A DNA stretch of 64,000 nt from Paenibacillus sp. JQZ6Y-1 (GTDB lineage Bacteria > Bacillota > Bacilli > Paenibacillales > Paenibacillaceae): contig NZ_JBFDUZ010000001.1 of assembly GCF_040719145.1 (NCBI RefSeq), positions 2,604,001-2,668,000 on the forward strand, read 5' to 3'. Every line of letters begins with the position of its first letter. Position 1 is the first letter of the stretch. Below the pieces are notes generated by a model. It saw only the letters and a program-made list of their open reading frames with translations. It ran no database searches and was not told where the DNA came from. Below are positions 55,298 to 63,675 of the stretch, in pieces. Both the position numbers and the translations under genes were made by a program.

Positions 55298-55786
55298 TCA
55301 TTTATAATATGCAATGATTTGTCCTTCATCAGGATAATTCCCTTGCCAGCCACAAGGAAAACCTCCCGATTTATATATTTGTAGTATAGTTTCATAAAAG
55401 GTATCTACTTTACCATTGACTGCACGATTGATAGCACAATTTTTTAAATCAACAACTACATTTTCAAAAAAGGCACTGTATTCTTCTGGTATACTTTCTC
55501 TCAATATATCAGCTATAACTTCTGTGAGATCCTCTAAACCTTCTGGTTTAGATTCTGCATCCAATTCATATAGTTTTCCTTTCACCTCCGAATTTTCTAA
55601 CTGTCTAATATCTGACCATGTGTATTCATCCTCGCCATACAACTCGTCAAACGCATATTTTTCAATGTCTGAATACTCATTTGTTATCACAATACCTTTT
55701 GGTTTTTCTACAGAAACTGCATGATTCATTTTTCTAGCTACGTCAATAACTTCCTCTACTAGAACTTGATTTTTTCCATATTTCAT
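55298..55786 (-). CDS. Cognate immunity protein of the AHH nuclease toxin
   Basis: The 162-residue acidic protein starts KYGKNQVLVEEVIDVARKM and ends with CAINRAVNGKVDTFYETILQIYKSGGFPCGWQGNYPDEGQIIAYY. Its ATG overlaps the toxin stop codon (ATGA), so the two are translationally coupled, the classical arrangement of toxin and immunity gene. I cannot name its family. A paralog is at 52655-53164. That it blocks the nuclease is inferred from position. Confidence 0.75.
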   Translation of the reverse strand: MKYGKNQVLVEEVIDVARKMNHAVSVEKPKGIVITNEYSDIEKYAFDELYGEDEYTWSDIRQLENSEVKGKLYELDAESKPEGLEDLTEVIADILRESIPEEYSAFFENVVVDLKNCAINRAVNGKVDTFYETILQIYKSGGFPCGWQGNYPDEGQIIAYYK

Positions 55787-58593
55787 AATTTATCAAACCA
55801 CCTTTCCCACATTTCGACTGTAGCTCCTCCGCCTCTGGCCCAGACAGGTTTAATTTTATCTTTATTATTCGCGCGATGAATAATATATTCATCCATTCCT
55901 TTCGATTTAATTTTTCTCAACTCTTTGTTTAGGTAATCATCTTTCAAGTATAAAGGCAATCCTTTTTCTTGAAGCTTCTTCAGTTTTTGTTGTAAATCAT
56001 ACACTTGTTTTTCTAATACATCTACATTCTGATTAATATCTAATGTATTCAACTTTTTTTCAACAAAATCGCTATAAACGGAGTGATATCCTTGATGCCT
56101 TGAAGTTGGACTAACATGCTCATCAGGAATACGTAGAAAATAACCATTGGATGCATGATCCAAGTCCATTCCTATTTTTTGTAAAACGGGATGTTTTTTA
56201 AAGTCCGCAGGAATGACATGTTGCGCTTGATATGGAGTCCTTTTTGTGGATCTAGGCAACCCCATTTCCTCAAACATATTTTTACCTAACTTTTGTGAGC
56301 TTCCCCCTGTAACTTTGCCTGGTTCTCCGGGTATTAATCTTACTTTTTCATTTGCTTCATTCATCACCTTATTATAATTCCGCTGCACGTCCGTCTCCGG
56401 TATACTTCTACTCTCCATCCGGTTTACATTGCTACTGCCCATATCCATGTGGGCTCCATTTACAGTAGCCATTTGTTGACCGCCAAAACCGCCGCTTATT
56501 TTCTGTCCCAGTCTGCTACCGGATTCGCCGATCTGAGTGACGGCATCATTGAAGCCTTTGCCTACGGCTTTAACTCCATCTTTAATGGCTTTTGGTGCAG
56601 CTTTCACACCTTTGCCGATCATTCCGCCGATCGCTTTACCTGCTTTGGAATTCACCACACCTACGGTTGCAACGCCGATACCGGCACTTATGCCGACAGA
56701 TTTCCAATCCAATTCGGATAAACTTTTGCCCTGCAACATCTGGCTTGCGACGTCTGACACTGCATTCTCGGCAGCGCCCAATGCCATTTTACCAGCAATG
56801 GCTCCGCCGGCTCCAAACGGACCAAAGATTGCCCCCGTCACGGCTCCGATAAACGACTCCCGCAATGCGGTCGCCGCATATTCCCCGAAATCGCTCACTT
56901 CCCCTCTTGCGATGTCGGATGCGGCCTGTACACCGACGGCGATTCCGCCAGCGGCCACCGCGCCAACGGCTACGGCACCGACGATGAGAGGGCCTGCCCC
57001 CAATGTAGCAACGGTGAAGGCTGCCAGCGCGGCTACGCCCACAACGATGGCGAGTCCGCCTAGTACGTTGCGACCGAGCTTGCCCCAATCAAATGGTTTG
57101 GGCGGGTCTGGTGGTGGCGGTGGAGTACCTTTTTGTGGTGCATCTTCATACGCAACATATGCGGTACGGTCGCTGCCGTCTGCCCATACGTTTTGACCGA
57201 GCAGATGATATTCGCCCTCCACAGCGATGCCAGAGGATGCACCGGTTTTGTAAGCCATGATCATCTCGGCGGCATTTAGGATGACTTTCTTTTTACTCTT
57301 CAGTACGATATCTTCTTTACCCGTAATGGTCAGTTTTTTCGGACTACGGATTACGACCCCGACGCCGTCTTGCAGACTGATCGACAGGGTACCGTCGGGA
57401 TTGCCATAAAAGTGAACATGATCCGGGGCAATCTTCAATTCATTGCCGTGCTCGCTGCCATAGTAACGTGTATTCGGATCTCTTGTTTTGGCTGCGGTGG
57501 CACCATTGGTACGCACCGATCCCAGCACTTGAGCATGTAATCCGCTACCATCTGGATGATACAGACTTGCTTTTGTACCAATCTGCGGCATGCTGTACAT
57601 GGGGCTACCGGTTGGCGGAGCAAATGGATACCAGTGCGGGTCAGCCTTGCCGTCGTCCTGATCCACATCCAGCTTCAATTTGACCTCTTCGCCGCGTACG
57701 TCGAGTACGGTCCCTTCTAGTGACACACCGACGGCTTTGTCATTTAAAATGATCGGATGCCGTACACCTGATTCGCGTGCAAGCACATAGTTGAACAGCA
57801 GCTCGCCTTTTTCCATATGAGCGTGCAGTTCTTTGACAACCAGCTGCTTGTCTCGGAAACGCACGCGGTCGCCGATTGCGAGCGGCTCGTTATATTGTAA
57901 TTCGTATCGAAAAAAGTCCGTATCATGCAGTTCCGCTCCGGTTGCAACCGCTCGCTGATACGCTGCCAAATCCTTATGCGCCGTATATGGTGTATGATCT
58001 GGCACAACCACGTCCTTGCCTTCTGGCAAACCAAAATGCAAATACGGCTTTACTGATTTCAGCATATCACAAACAATAACCGCCTGTAATGTGCTCGCCA
58101 GCCGCTTGCTCAGCTCCCAATCGGTTTCCTCATATTGCAGAGTGGCATCGCCGATAGCTTTATCTGCTCCAGTGTGAAATTCCATCTCACTACCTGAATA
58201 GTCCTCGATCACTTTGTTCAGCAGCTGCTCATACGTCTGAGTCGGTTCGGGAAAGGTACGCTTGCGCTTTTTGACATCCCAGAGCGATGATGCACTAATG
58301 CCTTCGATGCTAATTTTATGTACGCTGTTTTGCCGATAGGCTTCCACTTTATTGACGACACCGCGAAATAAAGGCTGCTCTATGCCAAGCCCCATCCAAA
58401 TCGGCGTATTATAAAATATTTCAATCTCATCTTGTACGGAGGCCGTAAGTGGCATCTCCATCTGCAATTGCTCGTCCATCCAGCCAGTGAGCAGCAATTT
58501 GGCATGCTCGCCGGGCTGCCAGTCGATTTGCAGTTCGTGAATATGCAGGAGTGGATACGGGCATTTGACCCTAATTTGATCGTAACCAATCAC
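55783..58593 (-). CDS. VgrG-like hub protein with C-terminal AHH nuclease toxin
   Basis: The 936 residues divide into three parts. The phage-tail hub/VgrG-like N-terminus (about 1-470) contains ETDWELSKRLASTLQ, LPEGKDV and a gp5-type beta region with LTITGKEDIVLKSKKKVIL. A proline hinge (PPPPPDPPKP, about 497) leads into a Gly/Ala/Val-rich hydrophobic stretch (about 515-640). The C-terminal tip from about 785 has YQAQHVIPADFKK, DLDHASNGYFL and HQGYHSVYSDFV, the HNH/EndoVII-like AHH nuclease pattern with a Q in place of the central residue. It is likely loaded on a contractile spike and acts on DNA. The start is GTG with GGAGG 8 nt upstream. It precedes its immunity gene with a 4-nt overlap. 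Confidence 0.82.
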   Translation of the reverse strand: MIGYDQIRVKCPYPLLHIHELQIDWQPGEHAKLLLTGWMDEQLQMEMPLTASVQDEIEIFYNTPIWMGLGIEQPLFRGVVNKVEAYRQNSVHKISIEGISASSLWDVKKRKRTFPEPTQTYEQLLNKVIEDYSGSEMEFHTGADKAIGDATLQYEETDWELSKRLASTLQAVIVCDMLKSVKPYLHFGLPEGKDVVVPDHTPYTAHKDLAAYQRAVATGAELHDTDFFRYELQYNEPLAIGDRVRFRDKQLVVKELHAHMEKGELLFNYVLARESGVRHPIILNDKAVGVSLEGTVLDVRGEEVKLKLDVDQDDGKADPHWYPFAPPTGSPMYSMPQIGTKASLYHPDGSGLHAQVLGSVRTNGATAAKTRDPNTRYYGSEHGNELKIAPDHVHFYGNPDGTLSISLQDGVGVVIRSPKKLTITGKEDIVLKSKKKVILNAAEMIMAYKTGASSGIAVEGEYHLLGQNVWADGSDRTAYVAYEDAPQKGTPPPPPDPPKPFDWGKLGRNVLGGLAIVVGVAALAAFTVATLGAGPLIVGAVAVGAVAAGGIAVGVQAASDIARGEVSDFGEYAATALRESFIGAVTGAIFGPFGAGGAIAGKMALGAAENAVSDVASQMLQGKSLSELDWKSVGISAGIGVATVGVVNSKAGKAIGGMIGKGVKAAPKAIKDGVKAVGKGFNDAVTQIGESGSRLGQKISGGFGGQQMATVNGAHMDMGSSNVNRMESRSIPETDVQRNYNKVMNEANEKVRLIPGEPGKVTGGSSQKLGKNMFEEMGLPRSTKRTPYQAQHVIPADFKKHPVLQKIGMDLDHASNGYFLRIPDEHVSPTSRHQGYHSVYSDFVEKKLNTLDINQNVDVLEKQVYDLQQKLKKLQEKGLPLYLKDDYLNKELRKIKSKGMDEYIIHRANNKDKIKPVWARGGGATVEMWERWFDKL

Positions 58594-58687
58594 CTTGTCG
58601 ACCTCCGATTCCGATGTAGCTGTAGTTGGTGCTGCTTTTTCAACATAATGATGTGCCTGCTACGCTGTTGTTACTATTCCGTTATTG

Positions 58688-59071
58688 TCATTCCTGTCCA
58701 CTGGTTTCAAAGGTGATGCTTCCTTTGTACATGCACATATGGCAAGAGGATGTCGTTAAGGCAGGCTTGCTCTCGACGCGCGTCTTTTCCATCGTATTCA
58801 TCCACGGCTGCATCAGCATTGGGGTGCATGGTTTGCCCTGCACTTGTCCGCCGCCTTCGCCAACCAGATACACGGTAGCCGAGCTAGGATTCGCGGAACT
58901 GCTACACACGCCAAAGCTCGGCACATTGACCGGTTTGTAATCGTCCTCGTTCATCATAGGCTGTGTTTTGACAAAAGCACCGTGACTGGCAGGCAGATTG
59001 ATTTTGCGTGGATGGGAACCACAGTTGCAGCGCATGGAAGCACCACGTACGACGTAGAATTCATCTGACAT
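58688..59071 (-). CDS. DUF4280 (PAAR-like) spike tip protein
   Basis: 127 residues with the DUF4280 pattern: YVVRGASMRCNCGSHPRKINLP, NVPSFGVCSSSANPSS, GKPCTPMLMQPWM and ALTTSSCHMCMYKGSITFETSGQ, with regularly spaced cysteines. PAAR-like proteins cap the VgrG spike and help carry toxins. Its place directly before the toxin-bearing hub fits this. GGAGG lies 8 nt before the ATG. Confidence 0.85.
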   Translation of the reverse strand: MSDEFYVVRGASMRCNCGSHPRKINLPASHGAFVKTQPMMNEDDYKPVNVPSFGVCSSSANPSSATVYLVGEGGGQVQGKPCTPMLMQPWMNTMEKTRVESKPALTTSSCHMCMYKGSITFETSGQE

Positions 59072-59258
59072 CTTCTGTTCCTCCTTGCATGACAGAATAT
59101 TGGGATGGGTTGAACATTAGAACGTATATATCCGTGCATGTTCTATGCAGGATCATTTTGGAACCGTTGCGATGTATCGTATCCCTGCATGTCTATGGTC
59201 CAAGCGAATACAATAGATCCATCCATACCTATATACATAGACAATGCTTTTGGAACGA

Positions 59259-59825
59259 TTAGCGTGTATAAGAGTCTGCTGGCCGATACATTGTTTTAGG
59301 TGCCGCCAGTTCTAGCTTTTGCAGCTTGATCCCGGTCATATCGCGACGCAGAATGCTTTCTGCTACATCGAGACGAACAATGATTTGTGGCTTGGCGCTT
59401 TCGCCGATCTTAAAAATTTTACGACGCGGCAATTTGCTGCTATCCAGTACAATATGCTGCAACAGGGTACGATCTGAATTCCATTCGCTATCCTCGTGCA
59501 GTACATCCACCGCTGCTGGAAACGCCAGATGATACGTCATTTGCAGCGATAACTCTGCATTCATCAGCACGACGGGATGAAAGCTCATATGCGGCTCGTA
59601 CATTTGCCATAATTTCATCATGCGGCTGGATAATAGCGGTAGCGCCTCTTCCAAATAATCCAGATACTCGCTATCTTCGTGGCTTTGAATATACAAGCCT
59701 AGCGGCTGCTGTAAATCGCCGGGCTGCACAAATTCAGGCTTTAATGCAGGGAGCTGACGACTAAGCGGTTCTAGCTGTGGAAAATCCGTGTAGCGCCAAT
59801 CCTGTGTAAGCAGAAAGTAGTCCAT
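59259..59825 (-). CDS. Hypothetical protein of the injection cassette
   Basis: The 188 residues are not recognised with confidence. The layout (DYFLLTQDWRYTDFPQLEPL; EEALPLLSSRMMKLWQMYEPHMSFHPVVLMN; QHIVLDSSKLPRRKIFKIGESAKPQIIVRLDVAESILRRDMTGIKLQKLEL) recalls Imm11/DUF1629-type accessory proteins found next to polymorphic toxins. There is no membrane segment. AAGGAG precedes the ATG. It lies between the unknown gene at 60042 and the PAAR-like gene. Confidence 0.6.
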   Translation of the reverse strand: MDYFLLTQDWRYTDFPQLEPLSRQLPALKPEFVQPGDLQQPLGLYIQSHEDSEYLDYLEEALPLLSSRMMKLWQMYEPHMSFHPVVLMNAELSLQMTYHLAFPAAVDVLHEDSEWNSDRTLLQHIVLDSSKLPRRKIFKIGESAKPQIIVRLDVAESILRRDMTGIKLQKLELAAPKTMYRPADSYTR

Positions 59826-60041
59826 ATCGCCATATCTCCTTTTCCCGCAATGATGTATCGCTTGCGCTCCATGTCATTGTATTATCGAAGTTACACATAT
59901 ACCTTCGTCTATCCTTGTTCACGGCTCGGACTCGGACTTAAGATGGTGCTTTGGGCTTCTTTATTTGAAACATCATTGTTGTACATGCCCATTCTTTTTT
60001 TAGAAACTTACGGATGGTTATTTCCCATCCTTCTTTTTAGA

Positions 60042-60674
60042 TTAGACCTGTCCGTGATTCTGCTGCACATCCGCTTGCTCCAGCCCTTCCTGATGCAATA
60101 GCTCGCATTCATCGTGGAATTCGCCAGCATAGATACAGCAGTCAGATGTTTTATGGAGTGCGAGCCATGATGGATGTTCTAGCCAATGTGGCAGTAGTGC
60201 GTGTAATACATGCACAGTCAGCATATGGTATTTGATGGCTTCCAACTGCATTATCTTCTCTATATCCATCACGGTGATGCGGCGACCATACGATTTGCGT
60301 TGTTCTTTGAGCTGCTGCATCCGTTGAAATAATGGATCAAATATCAAGCCAGCGTTCCAGTACGCGTGACTATCTGTTTCGTCCAAAAACCAGCGATCGT
60401 CATGACAATGAATCTGATACATCGCTTGATCATCCAGCAACGAGGTGCGCAATAAGGAGATATAGATGTAGCGCACTGGTCCTTTTTCACCTTGGTGCTG
60501 TAAACGGGCTGCTTTGACACATGCCTGCTCTAGTGTAGACAGCAGGGTATCGATCAATGTCTGCTCCTGCTCCGTGCAATTCTGCTCAATGATCGGTACA
60601 TCATCTAGCCAGCCCTGTAATACATGCTGTTCTAGAAATTCCTGCATCGCTTCATCCCGGGTAGGCAGTCTCAT
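60042..60674 (-). CDS. Hypothetical protein of the injection cassette
   Basis: I do not recognise this 210-residue protein. It is alpha-helical and His/Trp-rich (MYQIHCHDDRWFLDETDSHAYWNAGLIFDPLFQRMQQL; HMLTVHVLHALLPHWLEHPSWLALH). Its ATG overlaps the stop codon of the VgrG-like hub gene, which implies a linked role such as adaptor, chaperone or structural accessory. A 216-nt gap without a recognised element follows before the next gene. Confidence 0.65.
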   Translation of the reverse strand: MRLPTRDEAMQEFLEQHVLQGWLDDVPIIEQNCTEQEQTLIDTLLSTLEQACVKAARLQHQGEKGPVRYIYISLLRTSLLDDQAMYQIHCHDDRWFLDETDSHAYWNAGLIFDPLFQRMQQLKEQRKSYGRRITVMDIEKIMQLEAIKYHMLTVHVLHALLPHWLEHPSWLALHKTSDCCIYAGEFHDECELLHQEGLEQADVQQNHGQV

Positions 60675-62161
60675 TCGATATTCACCTTGCCTCCCGTCAG
60701 ACGCACATCATCCTTAATATTGACGGTCGCACCGCCTTGTACGAAGTCGACGCCCTCTTTGCCTTCGATCATAATCTTCGTTTTGCCTGTAATCTCGATA
60801 TCCTCGTCAGCCGTCATAATAATCTTCTTGTTGCTGTTGATCTCAATCCCGCCCTCGTCAGTCAGGCGGATCAGTAGCTCGCCGTTAGCGATAATCTCCA
60901 CCGCTCCCGGCTTGAAAATTACCTGCTTGCCGTATTTGGTACTGATGCTCTTGACTGCGGGATCACTGCGTTTGACCGGATCGGATGATTTTAGATCGAC
61001 TGAGCTGGCGACAAACGCATGCTGCTCGCGTTCATTGGGGAAATACAGCCGAATCTGATCATTGACCTCTGGCATCGCATACCAGCCACTGCCATCGGGT
61101 GAAGAATAGACCGTTGAATACGGAAACCACATAGCGCCGCTATCTTCAGAGCCTTGGTCAATATCCAGCTTGATCTTGACCTGATCCTTCATAATGTCGA
61201 TTACCTTGCCGAACAATGAAGAGCCGGACAGTTCATATGGCCAGATGATGCGATTGCGGAAGCTGGGACGGTCGCGCAACATATATTTTCCCATCAGCAC
61301 TTCGTCGTCAATCCCGATTTCGGCAGATGCAATATACAGCACCTTATCCAGAAACTGTACAGGAGTACCTAATTCCAATAGCTCGTAACTACTCACTTCA
61401 TAGCTAATGCTGGATTCTTCCAGATCATCGGGAATATCATTGTTCGCTTTGAGCTTATGCTCCATCAGGTCTTTTTTGACCGTGTAATTGTATTCGTTCA
61501 GTATGATCGGCGTATCGCCTTCCGGCACACCAATCATGAGCTTCAATCCGGGCTGGGTGGACATCGGAATGAGCGGCGCATGCAGACGGGAAGCGAGACG
61601 TTTGAGAAATGCCCAATCCGTTTCCTTATTCTGTACAAACAGTTCACCCAAGTATTGACCGTTGGAAGCTTCGTCCAGCACCTTTGCCTCGGTATAATCT
61701 GACGCCACATGATTGAACAGATCGCGATATGTATCTTCGGTTTTTTGGAACGAGCGCTGCTTTTTCTCAATATCCATTTTGGACGTTAGACTTTGCGCTT
61801 CAATATGCAGCTCCCGTACGCCATGCACGGCTTTGATCGAGATATTGGTTACGGTGCCTTGAAACAGCCGCTCCCGCTCGCTGTACACATCTTCCAGCAG
61901 ATTCGTAATAAATACTTCGATCTGCTCATTTTCATCTGCATGTTCTACATATTGATCCATCAACTCCTCCGGCACGATACCACTGAGGGTAAAGGTCACA
62001 TGCTCGTTCAGCTGCTTCACGATTTTGAGATCGAGGATGCGTTCAAACTGATACGGCTGCACATCCAGATCGCCAATGCTGAAAATATCGGGAAACAGCA
62101 TCGGCAGTTCGCCATTCGATAAATCCGGCCATTTGGATGATGAGGTGGGCATAAAGCTCAT
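60671..62161 (-). CDS. VgrG-like hub/spike protein without toxin domain
   Basis: The 496 residues are a phage late-control-D/VgrG-type hub, paralogous to the N-terminal half of the toxin at 55783. Shared features are ETDWAFLKRLASRLHAP, VPEGDTPIIL, VIDIMKDQVKIKLDIDQG and a C-terminal beta-helix-like array (IEINSNKKIIMTADEDIEITGKTKIMIEGKEGV). I set the start at the ATG 62159-62161, 9 nt after AAGGGGG; it overlaps the preceding stop (ATGA). The longer ORF start has no such support. It probably forms the core spike of the apparatus. Confidence 0.85.
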   Translation of the reverse strand: MSFMPTSSSKWPDLSNGELPMLFPDIFSIGDLDVQPYQFERILDLKIVKQLNEHVTFTLSGIVPEELMDQYVEHADENEQIEVFITNLLEDVYSERERLFQGTVTNISIKAVHGVRELHIEAQSLTSKMDIEKKQRSFQKTEDTYRDLFNHVASDYTEAKVLDEASNGQYLGELFVQNKETDWAFLKRLASRLHAPLIPMSTQPGLKLMIGVPEGDTPIILNEYNYTVKKDLMEHKLKANNDIPDDLEESSISYEVSSYELLELGTPVQFLDKVLYIASAEIGIDDEVLMGKYMLRDRPSFRNRIIWPYELSGSSLFGKVIDIMKDQVKIKLDIDQGSEDSGAMWFPYSTVYSSPDGSGWYAMPEVNDQIRLYFPNEREQHAFVASSVDLKSSDPVKRSDPAVKSISTKYGKQVIFKPGAVEIIANGELLIRLTDEGGIEINSNKKIIMTADEDIEITGKTKIMIEGKEGVDFVQGGATVNIKDDVRLTGGKVNIE

Positions 62162-62757
62162 TGGATCGTTCCCCCTTCCGTTGTAGCTTTCGTGTGGATC
62201 GTATGCAACATTTGCATAATCAACGGACGCCAATCCGCATGACTTTTATACGGACAGCTAAATCCGCCCATAATCGTCTCCCCGTCCAATTCCAAATAAA
62301 ACATCAAGCGATACGCAGGCTGATCCAGCGCCGGGCTTTTAAAATCAAAATAGCCGATACTCTTGCCGTTTACCTGCTCTACCTTTTGCTCGTAAAAGAC
62401 ATTCGTCGGCTGTACATTGCGGATCATCTGCTTCATTCCGTCGACCAATTCAGGAATCCAATCATCCTGTAACGGCTGATCCACATGCTGAAAGGTAAGA
62501 TCCACCTCACAACGCCCATTTGTCAGAATAACCGCCGGACGATCTTCATACGGATATTTGGCTTTTTGCATCGACTTGGACATTAACTGAAACGATTCCG
62601 GTACATACATATGCAGCCGATCGTCAAAAAAGGAACGCGGTGCAAACGTGTATGTTCTCCCCTCCGCTTCAACCGGTCCGCTCAAAATATCATGATTGCG
62701 CTGTTGTTCTTCCCATTCATTCAATACGGCAGCAATTTTCTCATCTTCAAATGGCAT
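62158..62757 (-). CDS. DUF1795/DcrB-like protein, possible hub chaperone
   Basis: 199 residues with YVPESFQLMSK..., PYEDRPAVILTNGRCEVDLTFQHVDQPL, and the final NGKSIGYFDFKSPALDQPAYRLMFYLELDGETIMGGFSCPY. The pattern resembles the DUF1795/DcrB fold; in Gram-negative T6SS, EagR chaperones of that fold load toxins on VgrG. There is no signal peptide. The gene is translationally coupled to the VgrG-like hub. Homology is based on pattern only. Confidence 0.6.
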   Translation of the reverse strand: MPFEDEKIAAVLNEWEEQQRNHDILSGPVEAEGRTYTFAPRSFFDDRLHMYVPESFQLMSKSMQKAKYPYEDRPAVILTNGRCEVDLTFQHVDQPLQDDWIPELVDGMKQMIRNVQPTNVFYEQKVEQVNGKSIGYFDFKSPALDQPAYRLMFYLELDGETIMGGFSCPYKSHADWRPLIMQMLHTIHTKATTEGGTIQ

Positions 62758-62796
62758 CGGTGATTCCTCCCTGTGTTGTCAGCTAAGCTGCATATA

Positions 62797-63573
62797 TTAA
62801 TCCACGATCATCCGTCCACCGGGGCTGCGACCATTCCAGCGAGACGAGCTTCGTTTACCACGGGCAGCATCCTGCAAAATAACAGTCAACTGGCGGTGCA
62901 GCCTCATATTGCTGCCACTGCCGGGTTCGGTCTGATTGCGAGCGGCGATATAATGTTCGACCACGGTGCGCTCAATTCGCTGCGCATTTAATACCATAAA
63001 AGCAAATGCGTAATCCGCTGCATCCTGTGTGCCTGTCTGTAACAGCTCACGGGCAAAACGGTGCAATATCTCTGGTCGCAGTGTATCTTGACCAATACCC
63101 GCATAACGCGCAGAGACGGGATTCCATGTGTTAAACTCTGTCACCATATCAGCAAAATCCACATAATCCGATCGCAGAATCGCGCCCTGCTTCAATTTAA
63201 ATCGTCCTAGCTCCAGTTCATCCGGCGTAGGCGGCTGCTCTCCCAGCACCAGCACTCCCGCCAACCGATCAAAATCACTATTCGATCCATGATCTTCAAA
63301 CCGAATGCGCAAAATTTGCTCCTGTTCTGTCGCCTTGTAAAATAGCCGCTGTGGCTGCTCTAGCATATACAGGTGATCACGAAATTTAACCAGCCCCGGT
63401 GCTACAATCAGCTCTGCCGGATCGACAGTCACATTCGCACCGTTGATAATGCCGTCGCTATATTCGTCGTACTGAATATTTGCTAGTACACGCGGATAAT
63501 CGCGCACCTGCTCCAGCATTTCCGTTTTCAGCACGCGTCCTTTTTCAAAACGAGGTTGTATATACGTAAACAC
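62797..63573 (-). CDS. Conserved hypothetical protein of the injection cassette
   Basis: The 258 residues begin FTYIQPRFEKGRVLKTEMLEQVRDYPRVL and SDGIINGANVTVDPAELIVAPGLVKFRDHLYMLEQPQRLFY, a beta-rich N-terminus, followed by a helical C-terminus ending in basic residues. I recall similar proteins beside phage-tail-like clusters in Firmicutes, without known function. GTG start with GGAGG 7 nt upstream. It lies 39 nt before the DcrB-like gene and is likely in the same operon. Confidence 0.65.
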   Translation of the reverse strand: MFTYIQPRFEKGRVLKTEMLEQVRDYPRVLANIQYDEYSDGIINGANVTVDPAELIVAPGLVKFRDHLYMLEQPQRLFYKATEQEQILRIRFEDHGSNSDFDRLAGVLVLGEQPPTPDELELGRFKLKQGAILRSDYVDFADMVTEFNTWNPVSARYAGIGQDTLRPEILHRFARELLQTGTQDAADYAFAFMVLNAQRIERTVVEHYIAARNQTEPGSGSNMRLHRQLTVILQDAARGKRSSSRWNGRSPGGRMIVD

Positions 63574-63675
63574 TGCACCACCTCCTTTCGTTTACGTGTC
63601 ATTGATTAGCTGGTATAGCGATTGAGCGCTGCATCCGTTCACTACATAGTGCATAATTCTATATCGCTGTTACTT

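Noticed and set aside
55783-58593. LXG-type toxin of a type VII secretion system
   Set aside because: The YwqK and YezG neighbours are partners of LXG/YwqJ toxins, but the N-terminus here is a VgrG-like hub, not an LXG domain, and no WXG100 gene is nearby.
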